Positions 1 through 9,298 are shown, counted from the first letter of the stretch. The stretch: DNA of 64,000 nucleotides from Kiritimatiellia bacterium (GCA_025054615.1 JANWZO010000010.1:28016-92015); one strand, 5' to 3'. The notes: a model not told the origin generated them from the sequence alone. Numbers and translations are program-made.

Positions 1-1054
1 GGGCGTCGTGGCCCTTTTCATCGATCGTGAAAAAAAGCTCTTCGCGCAACTCCCTCGCCTGGTCCTTGCGCATGTCGGTCAGCATCAAATTGTTGACCTT
101 CTCGAGCAGCTTCCGGTGCGCTGGCTCTTCAAGAAGCTTCAGCAACTGGGGATGGCGCGGCATTCCCTGATGCACTTGGTAGAGCTTGAGCATCGCGGCT
201 TCATCGTCGCCCTTTTCGATCAGTTGCTTGGCTTCCTCCATTAGCTTGTTGCACAGGTCCCGCTGGCGCTTCACCAGCCGCTCGACCATCGGCTTCAACG
301 CCATGTAATGTTGTGCGCCGGATTGTGGGGCCGGGCCCGAGATGATCAGCGGCGTTCGGGCCTCGTCGATCAGGATGCTATCGATCTCGTCGATGATCGC
401 GTAGTAATGGCCCCGCTGCACCATGTCCTCCGGCCGGTAGGCCATGCCCATGTCGCGCAAATAATCAAAGCCGAATTCGGAATTGGTCCCGTAGGTAATG
501 TCGCACGCGTACATGGCGCGGCGCGTGGCGGGGTCCATTTGGTTCTGGATGCATCCGACCGTCAGACCCAGAAATTTGTAGACGTGCCCCATCCATTCGG
601 CGTCGCGGCGAGCGAGATAGTCGTTCACGGTCACCACGTGCACGCCCCGACCGGTCAGCGCATTAAGGTAGGCCGGCATGGTGGCAACGAGCGTTTTGCC
701 CTCGCCCGTGGCCATCTCAGCGATTTTACGCTGGTGAAGAGCGATGGCCCCGATGATCTGCACGTCAAATGGCACCATGTCCCAAACGATGGCGTGGCCG
801 CATACATGAACGGTTGTGCCGCATAGGCGGCGGCAGGCATTTTTGACAACGGCATAGGCCTCAACGAGGAGGTCGTCCAAGGTCTCCCCCTTGGCCAGGC
901 GAGCCCGAAATTCCTGGGTCTTGGCCTTCAGTTGTTCGTCGGACAGCGACTGCAATTGCTCTTCGAGCTGATTGATTCGCGCAACGATCGGGCGCGCTGC
1001 TTTCAGGTCCCTCTCATTTTTCGTGCCGATGATCTTTTTGATCAGCCACTGCAT
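1..1054 (-). CDS. secA: Preprotein translocase ATPase SecA (5' part, runs off the left edge)
   Basis: The first 351 codons of SecA, the motor ATPase that drives unfolded proteins through SecYEG; the 3' part lies outside the window. The start is the ATG complementing 1052-1054, with GGAAGG about 8 bases upstream. The protein begins [16 protein letters not shown]. It shows Walker A ATGEGKT (residues about 115-121), the [11 protein letters not shown] motif (141-151), and the Walker B region [16 protein letters not shown] (221-236). After the DEAD-box segment there is an insertion of roughly 60-70 residues before the FTIDEKG motif. From family knowledge, a similar insertion occurs in Bacteroidota and PVC-group SecA, whereas E. 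coli SecA is shorter here. It is divergent from the DUF2760 gene, with 279 bases between them. Confidence 0.95.
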   Translation of the reverse strand, partial: MQWLIKKIIGTKNERDLKAARPIVARINQLEEQLQSLSDEQLKAKTQEFRARLAKGETLDDLLVEAYAVVKNACRRLCGTTVHVCGHAIVWDMVPFDVQIIGAIALHQRKIAEMATGEGKTLVATMPAYLNALTGRGVHVVTVNDYLARRDAEWMGHVYKFLGLTVGCIQNQMDPATRRAMYACDITYGTNSEFGFDYLRDMGMAYRPEDMVQRGHYYAIIDEIDSILIDEARTPLIISGPAPQSGAQHYMALKPMVERLVKRQRDLCNKLMEEAKQLIEKGDDEAAMLKLYQVHQGMPRHPQLLKLLEEPAHRKLLEKVNNLMLTDMRKDQARELREELFFTIDEKGHDA

Positions 1055-1301
1055 ACATGCACCTTCCCATCGGGAATGCGCGAAGCTAATTGCCTCGGCC
1101 TCGCGATTGCAAGCGGGATTGCGGAACTTGACCGCTGGGGATGGGGCGCTCCCCCTGAAATGCGGCCACCACCTCGATCAAAGAATGCCGCATGTCTCGG
1201 CAGAACGCGGCGCGCATCGAAAGGGGACAAGAGGGCGGGCAAGAAATCCGCACGCCCCATCAAGTTCTTTACAAGAAGCAAACTTGAATTCATGTCATCC
1301 T

Positions 1302-1319
1302 ACGAGCATTCTTGCTCGT
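1302..1319. promoter_or_regulatory. Palindrome in the leader of the DUF2760/Hsp70 operon
   Basis: ACGAGCA-TTCT-TGCTCGT is a perfect 7-base inverted repeat with a 4-base loop. It sits immediately upstream of the ribosome binding site (AGGAGG, 1323-1328) of the DUF2760 gene. A weak promoter-like pair, TTGAAT (1284-1289) and CATTCT (1307-1312) with 17 bases between, overlaps it. The palindrome could be a repressor site or a small hairpin that hides the ribosome binding site. It does not match the CIRCE heat-shock operator. The rest of 1055-1333 shows no gene. Confidence 0.4.
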
Positions 1320-1333
1320 TTCAGGAGGCGAAA

Positions 1334-1834
1334 ATGTCGATTTCTCTTGCCTTTCGTTGTTTTTTGAAAGCGTTTCGGGAACCTGAGCGCGCGCGGGCCT
1401 TCTTGGCTGATTCCGAAAAGGACGCGAAACCGGCCACGGCCCAGGCTGCTGAGCCCTCCCGCAACGCTGCCGTCGAGCTTCTGGCCGCCCTGCAAAGGGA
1501 AGGCCGTCTCGTGGATTTTCTCATGGAGCCCATCGAAAGTTATTCCGACGCGCAAATCGGCGCGGCGGTGCGAGATGTGCACCGAAACTGCCGTAAAGTT
1601 CTTGATCGCATGTTCGATCTGGCTCCCCTTCGATCGGAAGCCGAAGGTAGCCTTCTCACGCTGCCCTCGCCCATCGATCCCGCGCTCTGGAAGATAAACG
1701 GTGCGGGACCCACCCCCAAACAAGGTCGACTCTGCCATCCTGGCTGGGTTGCACGGCGCGCAGAGTTGCCCGAATGGCGCGGATCTCCTCGCGCGGCCAT
1801 GGTGATCGCGCCAGCCGAAGTCGAACCGGCCTGA
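1334..1834 (+). CDS. DUF2760 domain protein
   Basis: A 166-residue protein of the DUF2760 family, whose molecular function is not established. The C-terminal two thirds carry the family's conserved pieces: LLAALQREGRLVDFLMEPI, the segment SDAQIGAAVRDVH, the GRLCHPGWVA motif and a terminal APAEVEPA. The ATG at 1334 is chosen because a strong AGGAGG lies 5 bases upstream. The open frame extends further upstream, but that part overlaps the secA promoter area and has no family similarity. It is followed after 34 bases by two Hsp70-like genes. DUF2760 genes are known to sit beside Hsp70-like genes, which suggests a partner or co-chaperone role; that role is inference. Confidence 0.85.
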   Translation: MSISLAFRCFLKAFREPERARAFLADSEKDAKPATAQAAEPSRNAAVELLAALQREGRLVDFLMEPIESYSDAQIGAAVRDVHRNCRKVLDRMFDLAPLRSEAEGSLLTLPSPIDPALWKINGAGPTPKQGRLCHPGWVARRAELPEWRGSPRAAMVIAPAEVEPA

Positions 1835-1868
1835 TCCACGTCGACTAAAAGAATAACGGGAAATTCTC

Positions 1869-3677
1869 ATGCCACCGAAATATTCCATTGGTATCGATCT
1901 GGGCACGACCAACTCGGCCCTCGCCTACGTCGATCTGGATGCGCGCGATGCTCATCCGCAGATCCTCCCCATTTACCAGGCTGTCGCGCCGGGCGTCGTC
2001 GAGCCGCTGCCGTTGTTGCCGTCATTTGGATACATTCCAACGGACGACGAGCTAGCGTCCGGCGCTCTGCCGGCCCACCGTGACGAGGAAGGGGCGTTGG
2101 TTGTCGGTCGATATGCGCGAGATCGGGCAGCCGACGCCGCCGTACGGACCATCGCGGCGGCGAAATCCTGGCTGTGCTATCCGCGTGTGGACCGGCGCAA
2201 ACCCATTCTGCCCTGGAATGCTCCACGCGACGTTCCGAAGCGCTCTCCCGTGGGCGCATCTCGCGCCTACCTGAGCACGATCATTGAAACCTGGAATCGC
2301 GCCCATCCGGAGAGTCCATTCGCGGAACAGATCGTCGTTCTGACGGTTCCCGCCTCTTTTGACGCGAGCGCGAGGGAATTGACCCGCGAAGCCGCGATCG
2401 CCGCGGGTTTTCCCGCCGAATTTGTGCTCCTCGAGGAGCCACAGGCCGCGCTCTACGCATGGCTCGATTCCCGGGGCGAGAAATGGAGAAAACAACTCAA
2501 GCCCGGAGAATCCATCCTCGTATGTGATGTGGGCGGCGGAACAACTGATTTCACCCTCATCGAGGCCCGGGACAACCAGGGTGACCTCGAATTGCATCGA
2601 GTGGCGGTTGGAAACCACATTTTGCTGGGCGGCGACAACATGGACGTTGCCCTGGCTGTGTACGCTCAGCAGCGATTCGCTGAAAAAGGCCATAAATTGG
2701 ATGCCTGGCAGTCCGTATCCCTCTGGCACGCCTGCCGCCATGCGAAGGAAACGCTGCTCGGGCCCGAAGCCCCGGAGCGCACCTCGTTGGCCATCGCGGG
2801 GCGCGGAACACGCCTGATCGGCGGGTCCATCTCGATCGAAATTTCACGCGATGAAGTACGATCGCTTCTGCTCGAAGGCTTCTATCCCCGATGCGCGCCG
2901 ACCGACCGCCCCGCTTCGCGCGGCGCGGGCTTTCGGCAACTCGGCTTGCCGTTTGAGACGGACACCGCGATCACCCGGCATCTCGCCGGATTCCTCGCCG
3001 ATCACGCCGGACTCGGACGCGGCCCGACGCATGTGTTGTTCAACGGAGGTGTCTTCAAGGCCGGCATATTCCGCGACCGATTACTGGAGGTCCTCCGCGA
3101 TTGGTTTGGGGATTCGTCGGGCCGGTGGCTAAAGGAGGATGAGGACCTCGATTTTGCTGTCGCTCGCGGAGCGGCCTGCTATGGGCGCGCTAAGACGCGC
3201 GGCGGCATTCGCATCCGCGGAGGTACGGCTCGCGCCTACTACGTGGGGATCGAAACCGCCCTCCCAGCCGTCCCTGGCGTTCCGAGGCCGGTGCATGCCC
3301 TGTGCGTAGCTCCTGTCGGCATGGAGGAAGGAACCTCATGCGAAGTGCCGGGCGAAGAAATTGCGCTGGTCGTCGGCGAGCGGGCACACTTTCGTTTTTT
3401 CAGCTCGACCCAGCGGATGGAAGACCGGCCAGGCGTCATACTGGAACAATGGTCCGAGGATGAACTCCAGGAAACCGACTCTCTCGAAACCGTTTTGCCC
3501 GCCAATACCGCCTCTGACGCGGGTTGGGTGCCGGTTCGCCTCGAAACGCGGTTGACGGAACTGGGCGTCCTTGAGATTTGGTGCGTCGAATCGGGCGGCA
3601 ATCGCCGCTGGAAACTCGAATTCAGCGTTCGAGAGCCGGAGGGCGAAGAGGCGACGACCCCAACGGCACCGCCATGA
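1869..3677 (+). CDS. Hsp70-family protein (short, without a canonical substrate domain)
   Basis: A 602-residue actin/Hsp70-fold ATPase. Nucleotide-binding motifs are clear: phosphate-1 IGIDLGTTNSALAYVD (residues 8-23), phosphate-2 VCDVGGGTTDFTLIEA near residue 220, and an adenosine-motif equivalent VLFNGGVFKAGIFRDRLL near 393. The part after the ATPase domain (about 470-602) is a short beta-rich region. The helical lid and the EEVD-like tail of DnaK are absent, so this is not DnaK itself. Its stop overlaps the next gene's start by ATGA, pointing to coupled translation. Neither the substrate nor the co-chaperone is known. Such proteins are usually annotated as Hsp70 family protein beside DUF2760. 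Confidence 0.88.
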   Translation: MPPKYSIGIDLGTTNSALAYVDLDARDAHPQILPIYQAVAPGVVEPLPLLPSFGYIPTDDELASGALPAHRDEEGALVVGRYARDRAADAAVRTIAAAKSWLCYPRVDRRKPILPWNAPRDVPKRSPVGASRAYLSTIIETWNRAHPESPFAEQIVVLTVPASFDASARELTREAAIAAGFPAEFVLLEEPQAALYAWLDSRGEKWRKQLKPGESILVCDVGGGTTDFTLIEARDNQGDLELHRVAVGNHILLGGDNMDVALAVYAQQRFAEKGHKLDAWQSVSLWHACRHAKETLLGPEAPERTSLAIAGRGTRLIGGSISIEISRDEVRSLLLEGFYPRCAPTDRPASRGAGFRQLGLPFETDTAITRHLAGFLADHAGLGRGPTHVLFNGGVFKAGIFRDRLLEVLRDWFGDSSGRWLKEDEDLDFAVARGAACYGRAKTRGGIRIRGGTARAYYVGIETALPAVPGVPRPVHALCVAPVGMEEGTSCEVPGEEIALVVGERAHFRFFSSTQRMEDRPGVILEQWSEDELQETDSLETVLPANTASDAGWVPVRLETRLTELGVLEIWCVESGGNRRWKLEFSVREPEGEEATTPTAPP

Positions 3678-6439
3678 CGGTATCCGCCCGTTTCACGGTC
3701 GGAATCGACCTCGGGACCACCAATTGCGCGGTCGCCTACGTCGACCACCGCGAAGGCAGAAAAGTCCATGATTTCCGAATTGATCAGTGGGTCGCCCACG
3801 GCGTCCGCGAGCGGCGCGATCTGCTCCCCTCCTTCCTTTGCGCATTGTTGCCGCATGAGAGGACCCCGGAGGACGAGCGGTGGAACCCTCGCTGGCGCGC
3901 CGGCTACTTTGCCAGAGACATGGCCACAACCGCGGAAACACGGTGCATCCATTCGGCAAAATCCTGGCTCTGCCATCGGCTGGTCGACCGCGAGGCGCCA
4001 ATCCTTCCCTGGCAGGCCGACCCGCAGGTGCAGAAAATTTCTCCTATCGAAGCGCAATCGATCCTGCTCTCTCACATGCGGACGGCATGGGACCTGGATC
4101 ATCCGGATGCTCCTCTCTCGGAGCAGGAGGTGTATCTTACGGTTCCCGCCTCATTCGATGAATCCGCGCGGGAATATACCCTTGCCGCCGCGCGCCTCGC
4201 CGGCCTACCGGAGGTCCGTCTGCTCGAGGAACCCCAAGCAGCGTTTTATGCCTGGTTGGCCGAGCATGAAACCTCATGGGAACGAATCCTCCAACCGGGA
4301 GACCAGGTTTGGGTCTGCGACGTAGGAGGCGGCACAACGGATTTCACGCTGATCGAGGTGCGTCGTCGCTCGGACGGCACGCCAAGTCTGCACCGCACAG
4401 CCGTCGGAGAGCATCTGATCCTCGGCGGCGACAACCTGGACCTCGCCCTTGCCCTGCATTTGGAGCCGCGCTGGGGAGTCCGCCTGGATGCACGCCTGCT
4501 TCCCCCCGCCGTTGCGGTCTGCCGAAACGTGAAGGAGCTGTTCTTCTCCAATGACGCTCCCAATGAAATGGATGTGGCCCTTCCCGACCGCGGCGCGCGA
4601 CTCGTCGGAGGATCCCGACGAACACGAGTGGAACGGGACGAAATTCGCGAATTCCTTTTGAACGGGTTTTTGCCAGTGGTCCCGCTGGACGCGACCGTTG
4701 CGCGGAGTGGCTCCGCTCTACAAGTGTTTGGCCTGCCCTACGCAAGAGATCCCGCCATTACACGGCACGCCGCGGATTTTCTGCGACAGCATTTGAAACG
4801 GGCTGAGGACGGTCGGCCCATTCCGCCTAGCGCGATCCTGTTCAACGGCGGATTTTTTATCTCCTCTCTGTTGCGTGAACGTTTCCTGCAAACGGTCAGC
4901 CAATGGTTCAGCTCGGCTGATTCGGCGTGGGTTCCGACTGTTTTGTCTTCATCGCGGCTTGACCTCGCAGTGGCCCGAGGCGCCGCATACTTTGGGCTCG
5001 TTCAACGAGGGTCTGGCGTACGAATTCACTCGACCCTAGGTCGCGCGTATTACCTCGCCCTCGGATCGGCCACTGGGATGGAATCTGAACGAGCCGTGTG
5101 TATTGCGCCTGCAGACCTGGAACCCAACCTCCGCATTCGGGTGGATTCGCTTCCCCTGCGGGCTCGGGTCAATGCGCCCGTCAGCTTTCAATTGGCTCAC
5201 TCGCACAGCCGAGTCGGCGACCGGGCCGGTGACATCGTTCCCCTCGCTGACGAGGGCGTGGTGCTGACGGACTCCCTCCAGACGAAAATTACGACCTCGA
5301 CCCGGGGAGCAGGCGATCTTCTTGACGTGGCCTTGAGCGCCGAATTGACCGAGATTGGGACCTTGGATGTTCGGATTCAGGCGCGCGGCGGACCCCAGCA
5401 GTGGCGGCTGACCTTCGATGCGCGGGAGAGCCGGCCCGCGAGCATGGGACAAACGCACCCCCGAAGTCTCGAAGCGATTGATGCTTCTCTGGTGGATCGG
5501 GTTCGTCGCGCCGCAGAGTCGTGGTTTGAACTCCCGCCAGCGGAAGCGGAGCAGAGCTCCATTTTTAAATCAGTCGAGGCCGCAGCCGGCCTAAAGCGCG
5601 AAGACTGGTCCGCCGCCCGATGCCGGGCATACTGGGATGCCTGCCGAGACTTGGAATCATTGCGGCGACGATCACCGGGGCATGAAGTCGGATGGCTGAA
5701 CCTCGCGGGATATCTGATGCGTCCCGGCTACGGATTTCCGGGCGACGATGCGCGGGCACAACAACTGTGGAAAATCATGTCGAGCGGTCCGATTCACATC
5801 AATCGCGACACGGTTCGATGCGCGACCTGGATCTTCTGGCGGCGCCTCGCTGGAGGTCTTTCGCGCGGCCAGCAGACCGCACTCGCCGGACCCCTTGCTC
5901 GGGCCGTGCGTGAACTGGCCGCCGGTCGTACGCCGAACCATCCGCCTCTACGGCGCGGCGCTTATGAGACCACCGAGGTCATCCGACTCCTCGCCTCGCT
6001 TGAGCGGTGGACCGCCCAGGAGCGAGAGGCGCTCGCCGACCGACTGGCCGAGGTCGTCAGCGGCAGGGGAAAGTGGGTGGACCCCCGGGTCGCCCGCTGG
6101 GCCTTGGGACGCCTTGGCGCACGCGAACCTGCCTACGGACCCCTCAACGCCGTTCTATCAGCCGACAAGGCGGAACTATGGCTCCAAGCCCTAATGGAGG
6201 GCCTACCGCCAGATCGCCTCACAGATGATGACCTGTTCGCCATCGGGTCTATCGTCCGACGGACGGGTGACAGGATGCGAGACGTTTCAGAAACAGCCCG
6301 AACAGCGGCTCTCAATGCTTTGCGCAAAAGGGGCGCAGCCGAAGAGATGCTGGCCGCGTTTGAATCAGGATCGGAGTGGAACGATGCCGGGCGAAATGCC
6401 GAATTTGGCGAGGCCCTGCCGCCCGGGCTGATAATCTAG
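3674..6439 (+). CDS. Hsp70-family protein with long helical C-terminal extension (DUF3731-like)
   Basis: A 921-residue paralogue of the preceding Hsp70-like protein, starting at the ATG inside the ATGA overlap at 3674. It shows phosphate-1 VGIDLGTTNCAVAYVD, phosphate-2 VCDVGGGTTDFTLIEV and AILFNGGFFISSLLRERF. After a short beta region, about residues 590-921 form a helix-rich extension full of RRAAESW-, AGYLMRPGYGFPGDD- and RWALGRLGAREP-type segments. This resembles the DUF3731 domain described on some Hsp70-like proteins. The extension may scaffold a complex with the short Hsp70 and the DUF2760 protein; that is inference. It converges on the phosphohexomutase gene 15 bases downstream, with no visible terminator. 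Confidence 0.85.
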   Translation: MTVSARFTVGIDLGTTNCAVAYVDHREGRKVHDFRIDQWVAHGVRERRDLLPSFLCALLPHERTPEDERWNPRWRAGYFARDMATTAETRCIHSAKSWLCHRLVDREAPILPWQADPQVQKISPIEAQSILLSHMRTAWDLDHPDAPLSEQEVYLTVPASFDESAREYTLAAARLAGLPEVRLLEEPQAAFYAWLAEHETSWERILQPGDQVWVCDVGGGTTDFTLIEVRRRSDGTPSLHRTAVGEHLILGGDNLDLALALHLEPRWGVRLDARLLPPAVAVCRNVKELFFSNDAPNEMDVALPDRGARLVGGSRRTRVERDEIREFLLNGFLPVVPLDATVARSGSALQVFGLPYARDPAITRHAADFLRQHLKRAEDGRPIPPSAILFNGGFFISSLLRERFLQTVSQWFSSADSAWVPTVLSSSRLDLAVARGAAYFGLVQRGSGVRIHSTLGRAYYLALGSATGMESERAVCIAPADLEPNLRIRVDSLPLRARVNAPVSFQLAHSHSRVGDRAGDIVPLADEGVVLTDSLQTKITTSTRGAGDLLDVALSAELTEIGTLDVRIQARGGPQQWRLTFDARESRPASMGQTHPRSLEAIDASLVDRVRRAAESWFELPPAEAEQSSIFKSVEAAAGLKREDWSAARCRAYWDACRDLESLRRRSPGHEVGWLNLAGYLMRPGYGFPGDDARAQQLWKIMSSGPIHINRDTVRCATWIFWRRLAGGLSRGQQTALAGPLARAVRELAAGRTPNHPPLRRGAYETTEVIRLLASLERWTAQEREALADRLAEVVSGRGKWVDPRVARWALGRLGAREPAYGPLNAVLSADKAELWLQALMEGLPPDRLTDDDLFAIGSIVRRTGDRMRDVSETARTAALNALRKRGAAEEMLAAFESGSEWNDAGRNAEFGEALPPGLII

Positions 6440-6454
6440 ATCCGAAACTTCGCA

Positions 6455-7813
6455 TCAGCCCAGAAAGGGGCTGAGCCGCGATTCGATTTCGTCGGCCAAC
6501 GCGTTTGCCTGCTCGGCGCGCGGGGCTTCCACGGTGATCCGCAGGACCGGCTCCGTGTTCGATCGACGGACATGCGCCCATGCGTCTTCGAATTCGATAA
6601 AACAGCCGTCCAAAAAATTCATCGGCCGATGGGAATAGGCTCGGCGCAACTCCCGAAGCGCGACGGGAACCTGCTCCGAGCGGATCGTATTTTTGCGACG
6701 GACAACCACGTAGGCCGGCATTTCCGATCGAAGCTGGGACACGGTTTTGCCGGTCCTCGCCATGAGCTCAAGGACGATGGCCATGGCGGCAAAACTGTCG
6801 CGACAAGGATGGATGCGCGGAAGGATCACGCCCCCGTTGTGCTCGCCGCCGATGACCGCATTGCTTTCCAGCATGGCTCTTGCAACATGCGTCTCGCCGA
6901 TTCGCGTCCTCGAAACGCTGCAGCCTGCCGCGCGGGCGACATCCTCCACGACTCGGCTCGCAGAAAGGTTGATGACCACGGGACCCCGCTCGTGCGCCTC
7001 GAGCACCTGCTTGCAAGCAAAGGCGAGAGTCAGATCCTCGCCGATCGGTTCGCCGCGCTCGTCGACAATCGCCAATCGGTCGCCATCCGGGTCCTGGGCA
7101 AATCCGATATCGCAACCCTCCCGAACGACGGCCTGCGAAAGCGCGGTCAGATGCTGGGGAAGAGGTTCGGGATTACGCTCAAAAACGCCGGTGGGGGCGT
7201 CGTGAAGCGGGACGACCGCGCATCCGAGCAGATTCTCAAGAAAAAATTTCGAGTAAAGGGCCCCAACGCCGTTGACGACATCGACCGCCACACGAAAGCG
7301 CCGGGCCCGAATCGAATCCCGGTCGACGTAATCAACGATACGCCCAAAGTGGGCCTCCATGGGATAAGGTTGATGTGCGACGCGCGCGATGTCGGCTTCC
7401 GCGACAAAAGGAAAATCCTGCTGGTGGTAAAGATCGAAGAGATGCTGGGCTTTCTCTTCGCCGAGGAACAGTCCGCGCCGGTCGATGAACTTCAACGCGT
7501 TCCATTCGGCGGGATTGTGGCTCGCGGTGATCATGATGCCTCCACGCGCGGCGAGGTGCCGCGTGAGGAAGAGAAGCGTCGGCGTTGGAACCACGCCCAC
7601 CAAGACGGGTTTGCACCCCACGCTCTGAAGACCCGCGACTACAGCATATTCAATCATCAATCCGCTGGGCCGCGTATCGCGGCCGATAAGTACCGAGCCC
7701 CGACCCACGAACGCGCCAAAGGCCTGCGCGAAACCAACGGCAATCTGGGGCGTGAAGGATTCCCCAACGATACCGCGAACTCCGGATATGCCGACCTTGA
7801 GAAGCTCTCTCAC
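6455..7813 (-). CDS. Phosphohexomutase (phosphoglucosamine/phosphomannomutase type), intact active site
   Basis: A 452-residue alpha-D-phosphohexomutase that interconverts sugar 1- and 6-phosphates to feed nucleotide-sugar synthesis. All four functional loops are present: phosphoserine loop TASHNP (96-101, nucleophile Ser98), metal loop DPDGDR (241-246), sugar loop GEHNGG (323-328) and phosphate loop RRSNTEP (416-422). The sugar loop resembles phosphoglucosamine mutases more than phosphoglucomutases, but substrate cannot be fixed from sequence. The GTG start at 7813 gives a GTGA overlap with the upstream paralogue. An upstream in-frame ATG would put the start deep inside that paralogue. It is the last gene of the polysaccharide locus. 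Confidence 0.88.
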   Translation of the reverse strand: MRELLKVGISGVRGIVGESFTPQIAVGFAQAFGAFVGRGSVLIGRDTRPSGLMIEYAVVAGLQSVGCKPVLVGVVPTPTLLFLTRHLAARGGIMITASHNPAEWNALKFIDRRGLFLGEEKAQHLFDLYHQQDFPFVAEADIARVAHQPYPMEAHFGRIVDYVDRDSIRARRFRVAVDVVNGVGALYSKFFLENLLGCAVVPLHDAPTGVFERNPEPLPQHLTALSQAVVREGCDIGFAQDPDGDRLAIVDERGEPIGEDLTLAFACKQVLEAHERGPVVINLSASRVVEDVARAAGCSVSRTRIGETHVARAMLESNAVIGGEHNGGVILPRIHPCRDSFAAMAIVLELMARTGKTVSQLRSEMPAYVVVRRKNTIRSEQVPVALRELRRAYSHRPMNFLDGCFIEFEDAWAHVRRSNTEPVLRITVEAPRAEQANALADEIESRLSPFLG

Positions 7814-9168
7814 GAAGCGGCCCCCTGTTCGATGACCCGGAGAGCGTCCTCCGCCCGCTGTTCGGCAATCGCGCGGGACCGCGACTCGGAAATCACGCGG
7901 ACGACCTGTTCGGTATTGGACATGCGCACATGCAGCCATCCGTCCTCCCAGTCGAAGCGGACCCCGTCAGTCGTATCGATCGACTCCGGTGCAAATTCAC
8001 CTGCGAGTCCGAGAAACTTTTCGAGCACCTGATACGCCACCATCGAGCGGCAGGGGACGGTCTTCTTGACCTGTTGGTATCGTGGTAGCGACTGCGCGAG
8101 CGCCGACAATGGAAGACCTGATCGCGCCATTTGCTCCAAAATCAGCGCCGTCATCAGGAATCCGTCGAACGCGCGGCTGAACGTTGCGACTGACACCCCG
8201 CCGCTTCCCTCTCCGCCGATTTGCGCCCCCTCATCTGCCATTTTCGCCACCACATAGGCCTGCCCCACTGGCGTTTTGAGTAGCTGGGCCTTAGCGGCCG
8301 CCACCACATCATCCACCATGCGGCTCGAACAGCAATTCGTCACCACCGGTCCGGACATCCGGCCGAGCATATGCCGTACAATCAACGGAAGGGTGTATTC
8401 CTCGCTCAGGGGTTCCCCCGCTTCGGTGACCAGTGACATGCGTCCCATATCACTGCTGTAGACGAATCCGGCATCGCCCTCCACGTGCCGGATGAACGAA
8501 GCGATCTGCAGGGCGCTGCGCGGCCGGGGCTCGGGCTCTCGCGCGAGATATCCCGATGGGGTTCCATTGATGGCCACCAGCCGGAGACCAAACTCATTCG
8601 CGAAATCCTGAAGAAAAGGACATCCGGCGCCTCCGACCGGATCCATCAGGACCGTGAATCCAGCCTTTCTGACCGCCTCGCGATCGCACACCTGCGAAAG
8701 CGCTTTCAGATAAGGCGCAAAAAAATCGGATCGGGATACGACGGTGCCGAGGTTCAGCGCATCCTTGCGAAGGAATTTGGCGGCATGGTAGGTGTCCAGC
8801 ACGGCCTCCCCCACGTCCGGGGACAAGAGCGCTCCATCGCTCCCGATGAGCGTCAGGGCATTCCAGCCCATATGATTGTGACCGCCCGAGATCGAAATCG
8901 CGCCAGCCGCTCCGAAGGGTCGCACACTGTACTGAAGAACCGGCGCCGGACAAATACCGAAGTCCAAGACATCGCAACCGCAACTCATCAGGCTTGAGAC
9001 GACAGCGGAATGAATCATGGGGCTGGAATACCGCGTGTCTCGTCCCACGAGCACCCGCCCTCCATCCACAAACGTGCCGAACGCCGCGGCGAAGTCCATC
9101 ACGACGCGCGGAGAAAGCGATCGGCCCACAAATCCGCGGATTCCGAAACTGGAGAGGCGCAGCGCCAT
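7810..9168 (-). CDS. Degenerate phosphohexomutase paralogue (predicted pseudoenzyme)
   Basis: Also 452 residues and colinear with the next gene's product, but its catalytic loops are altered. The phosphoserine loop TASHNP is replaced by SGGHNH (94-99), with Gly at the nucleophile position. The metal loop DPDGDR is replaced by SSDMGR (238-243), losing two of three Asp ligands. The sugar loop GEGSGG is kept, and the phosphate loop reads RMSNTEQ. The reading frame is open and coupled to the intact paralogue by GTGA, so it looks maintained, not decayed. It may be a regulatory or sugar-binding partner; that is inference. The start at 9168 gives the family-like MALRLSSFGIRG. An ATG at 9243 would add 25 residues. 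Confidence 0.82.
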   Translation of the reverse strand: MALRLSSFGIRGFVGRSLSPRVVMDFAAAFGTFVDGGRVLVGRDTRYSSPMIHSAVVSSLMSCGCDVLDFGICPAPVLQYSVRPFGAAGAISISGGHNHMGWNALTLIGSDGALLSPDVGEAVLDTYHAAKFLRKDALNLGTVVSRSDFFAPYLKALSQVCDREAVRKAGFTVLMDPVGGAGCPFLQDFANEFGLRLVAINGTPSGYLAREPEPRPRSALQIASFIRHVEGDAGFVYSSDMGRMSLVTEAGEPLSEEYTLPLIVRHMLGRMSGPVVTNCCSSRMVDDVVAAAKAQLLKTPVGQAYVVAKMADEGAQIGGEGSGGVSVATFSRAFDGFLMTALILEQMARSGLPLSALAQSLPRYQQVKKTVPCRSMVAYQVLEKFLGLAGEFAPESIDTTDGVRFDWEDGWLHVRMSNTEQVVRVISESRSRAIAEQRAEDALRVIEQGAAS

Positions 9169-9298
9169 CCGAATACGGCCATAATCATACCGCAAATCGT
9201 TGCCCTGTAAAAAGGCGACCTTCGGCGAGACCTGTATCAGCACAGAGTTGCTGCCGCTGACTTTCGGGGCCGCGGCTTCATATCGCCAGATTGACGAT

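Noticed and set aside
1302..1319. CIRCE heat-shock operator
   Set aside because: CIRCE has TTAGCACTC arms with a 9-base spacer; these arms and the 4-base loop do not match.
932..1333. In-frame upstream extension of the DUF2760 gene
   Set aside because: It overlaps the secA 5' end, lacks DUF2760 similarity, and the strong AGGAGG before 1334 fixes the start.
6572..8032. Long plus-strand open frame (486 codons) opposite the mutase genes
   Set aside because: It is antisense to both phosphohexomutase genes, has no recognisable motifs, and its length follows from the GC-rich codon pattern of the real strand.
7810..9168. Calling this gene an active phosphoglucosamine mutase
   Set aside because: The nucleophile Ser and two metal-binding Asp are replaced, so an ordinary enzyme name would mislead.
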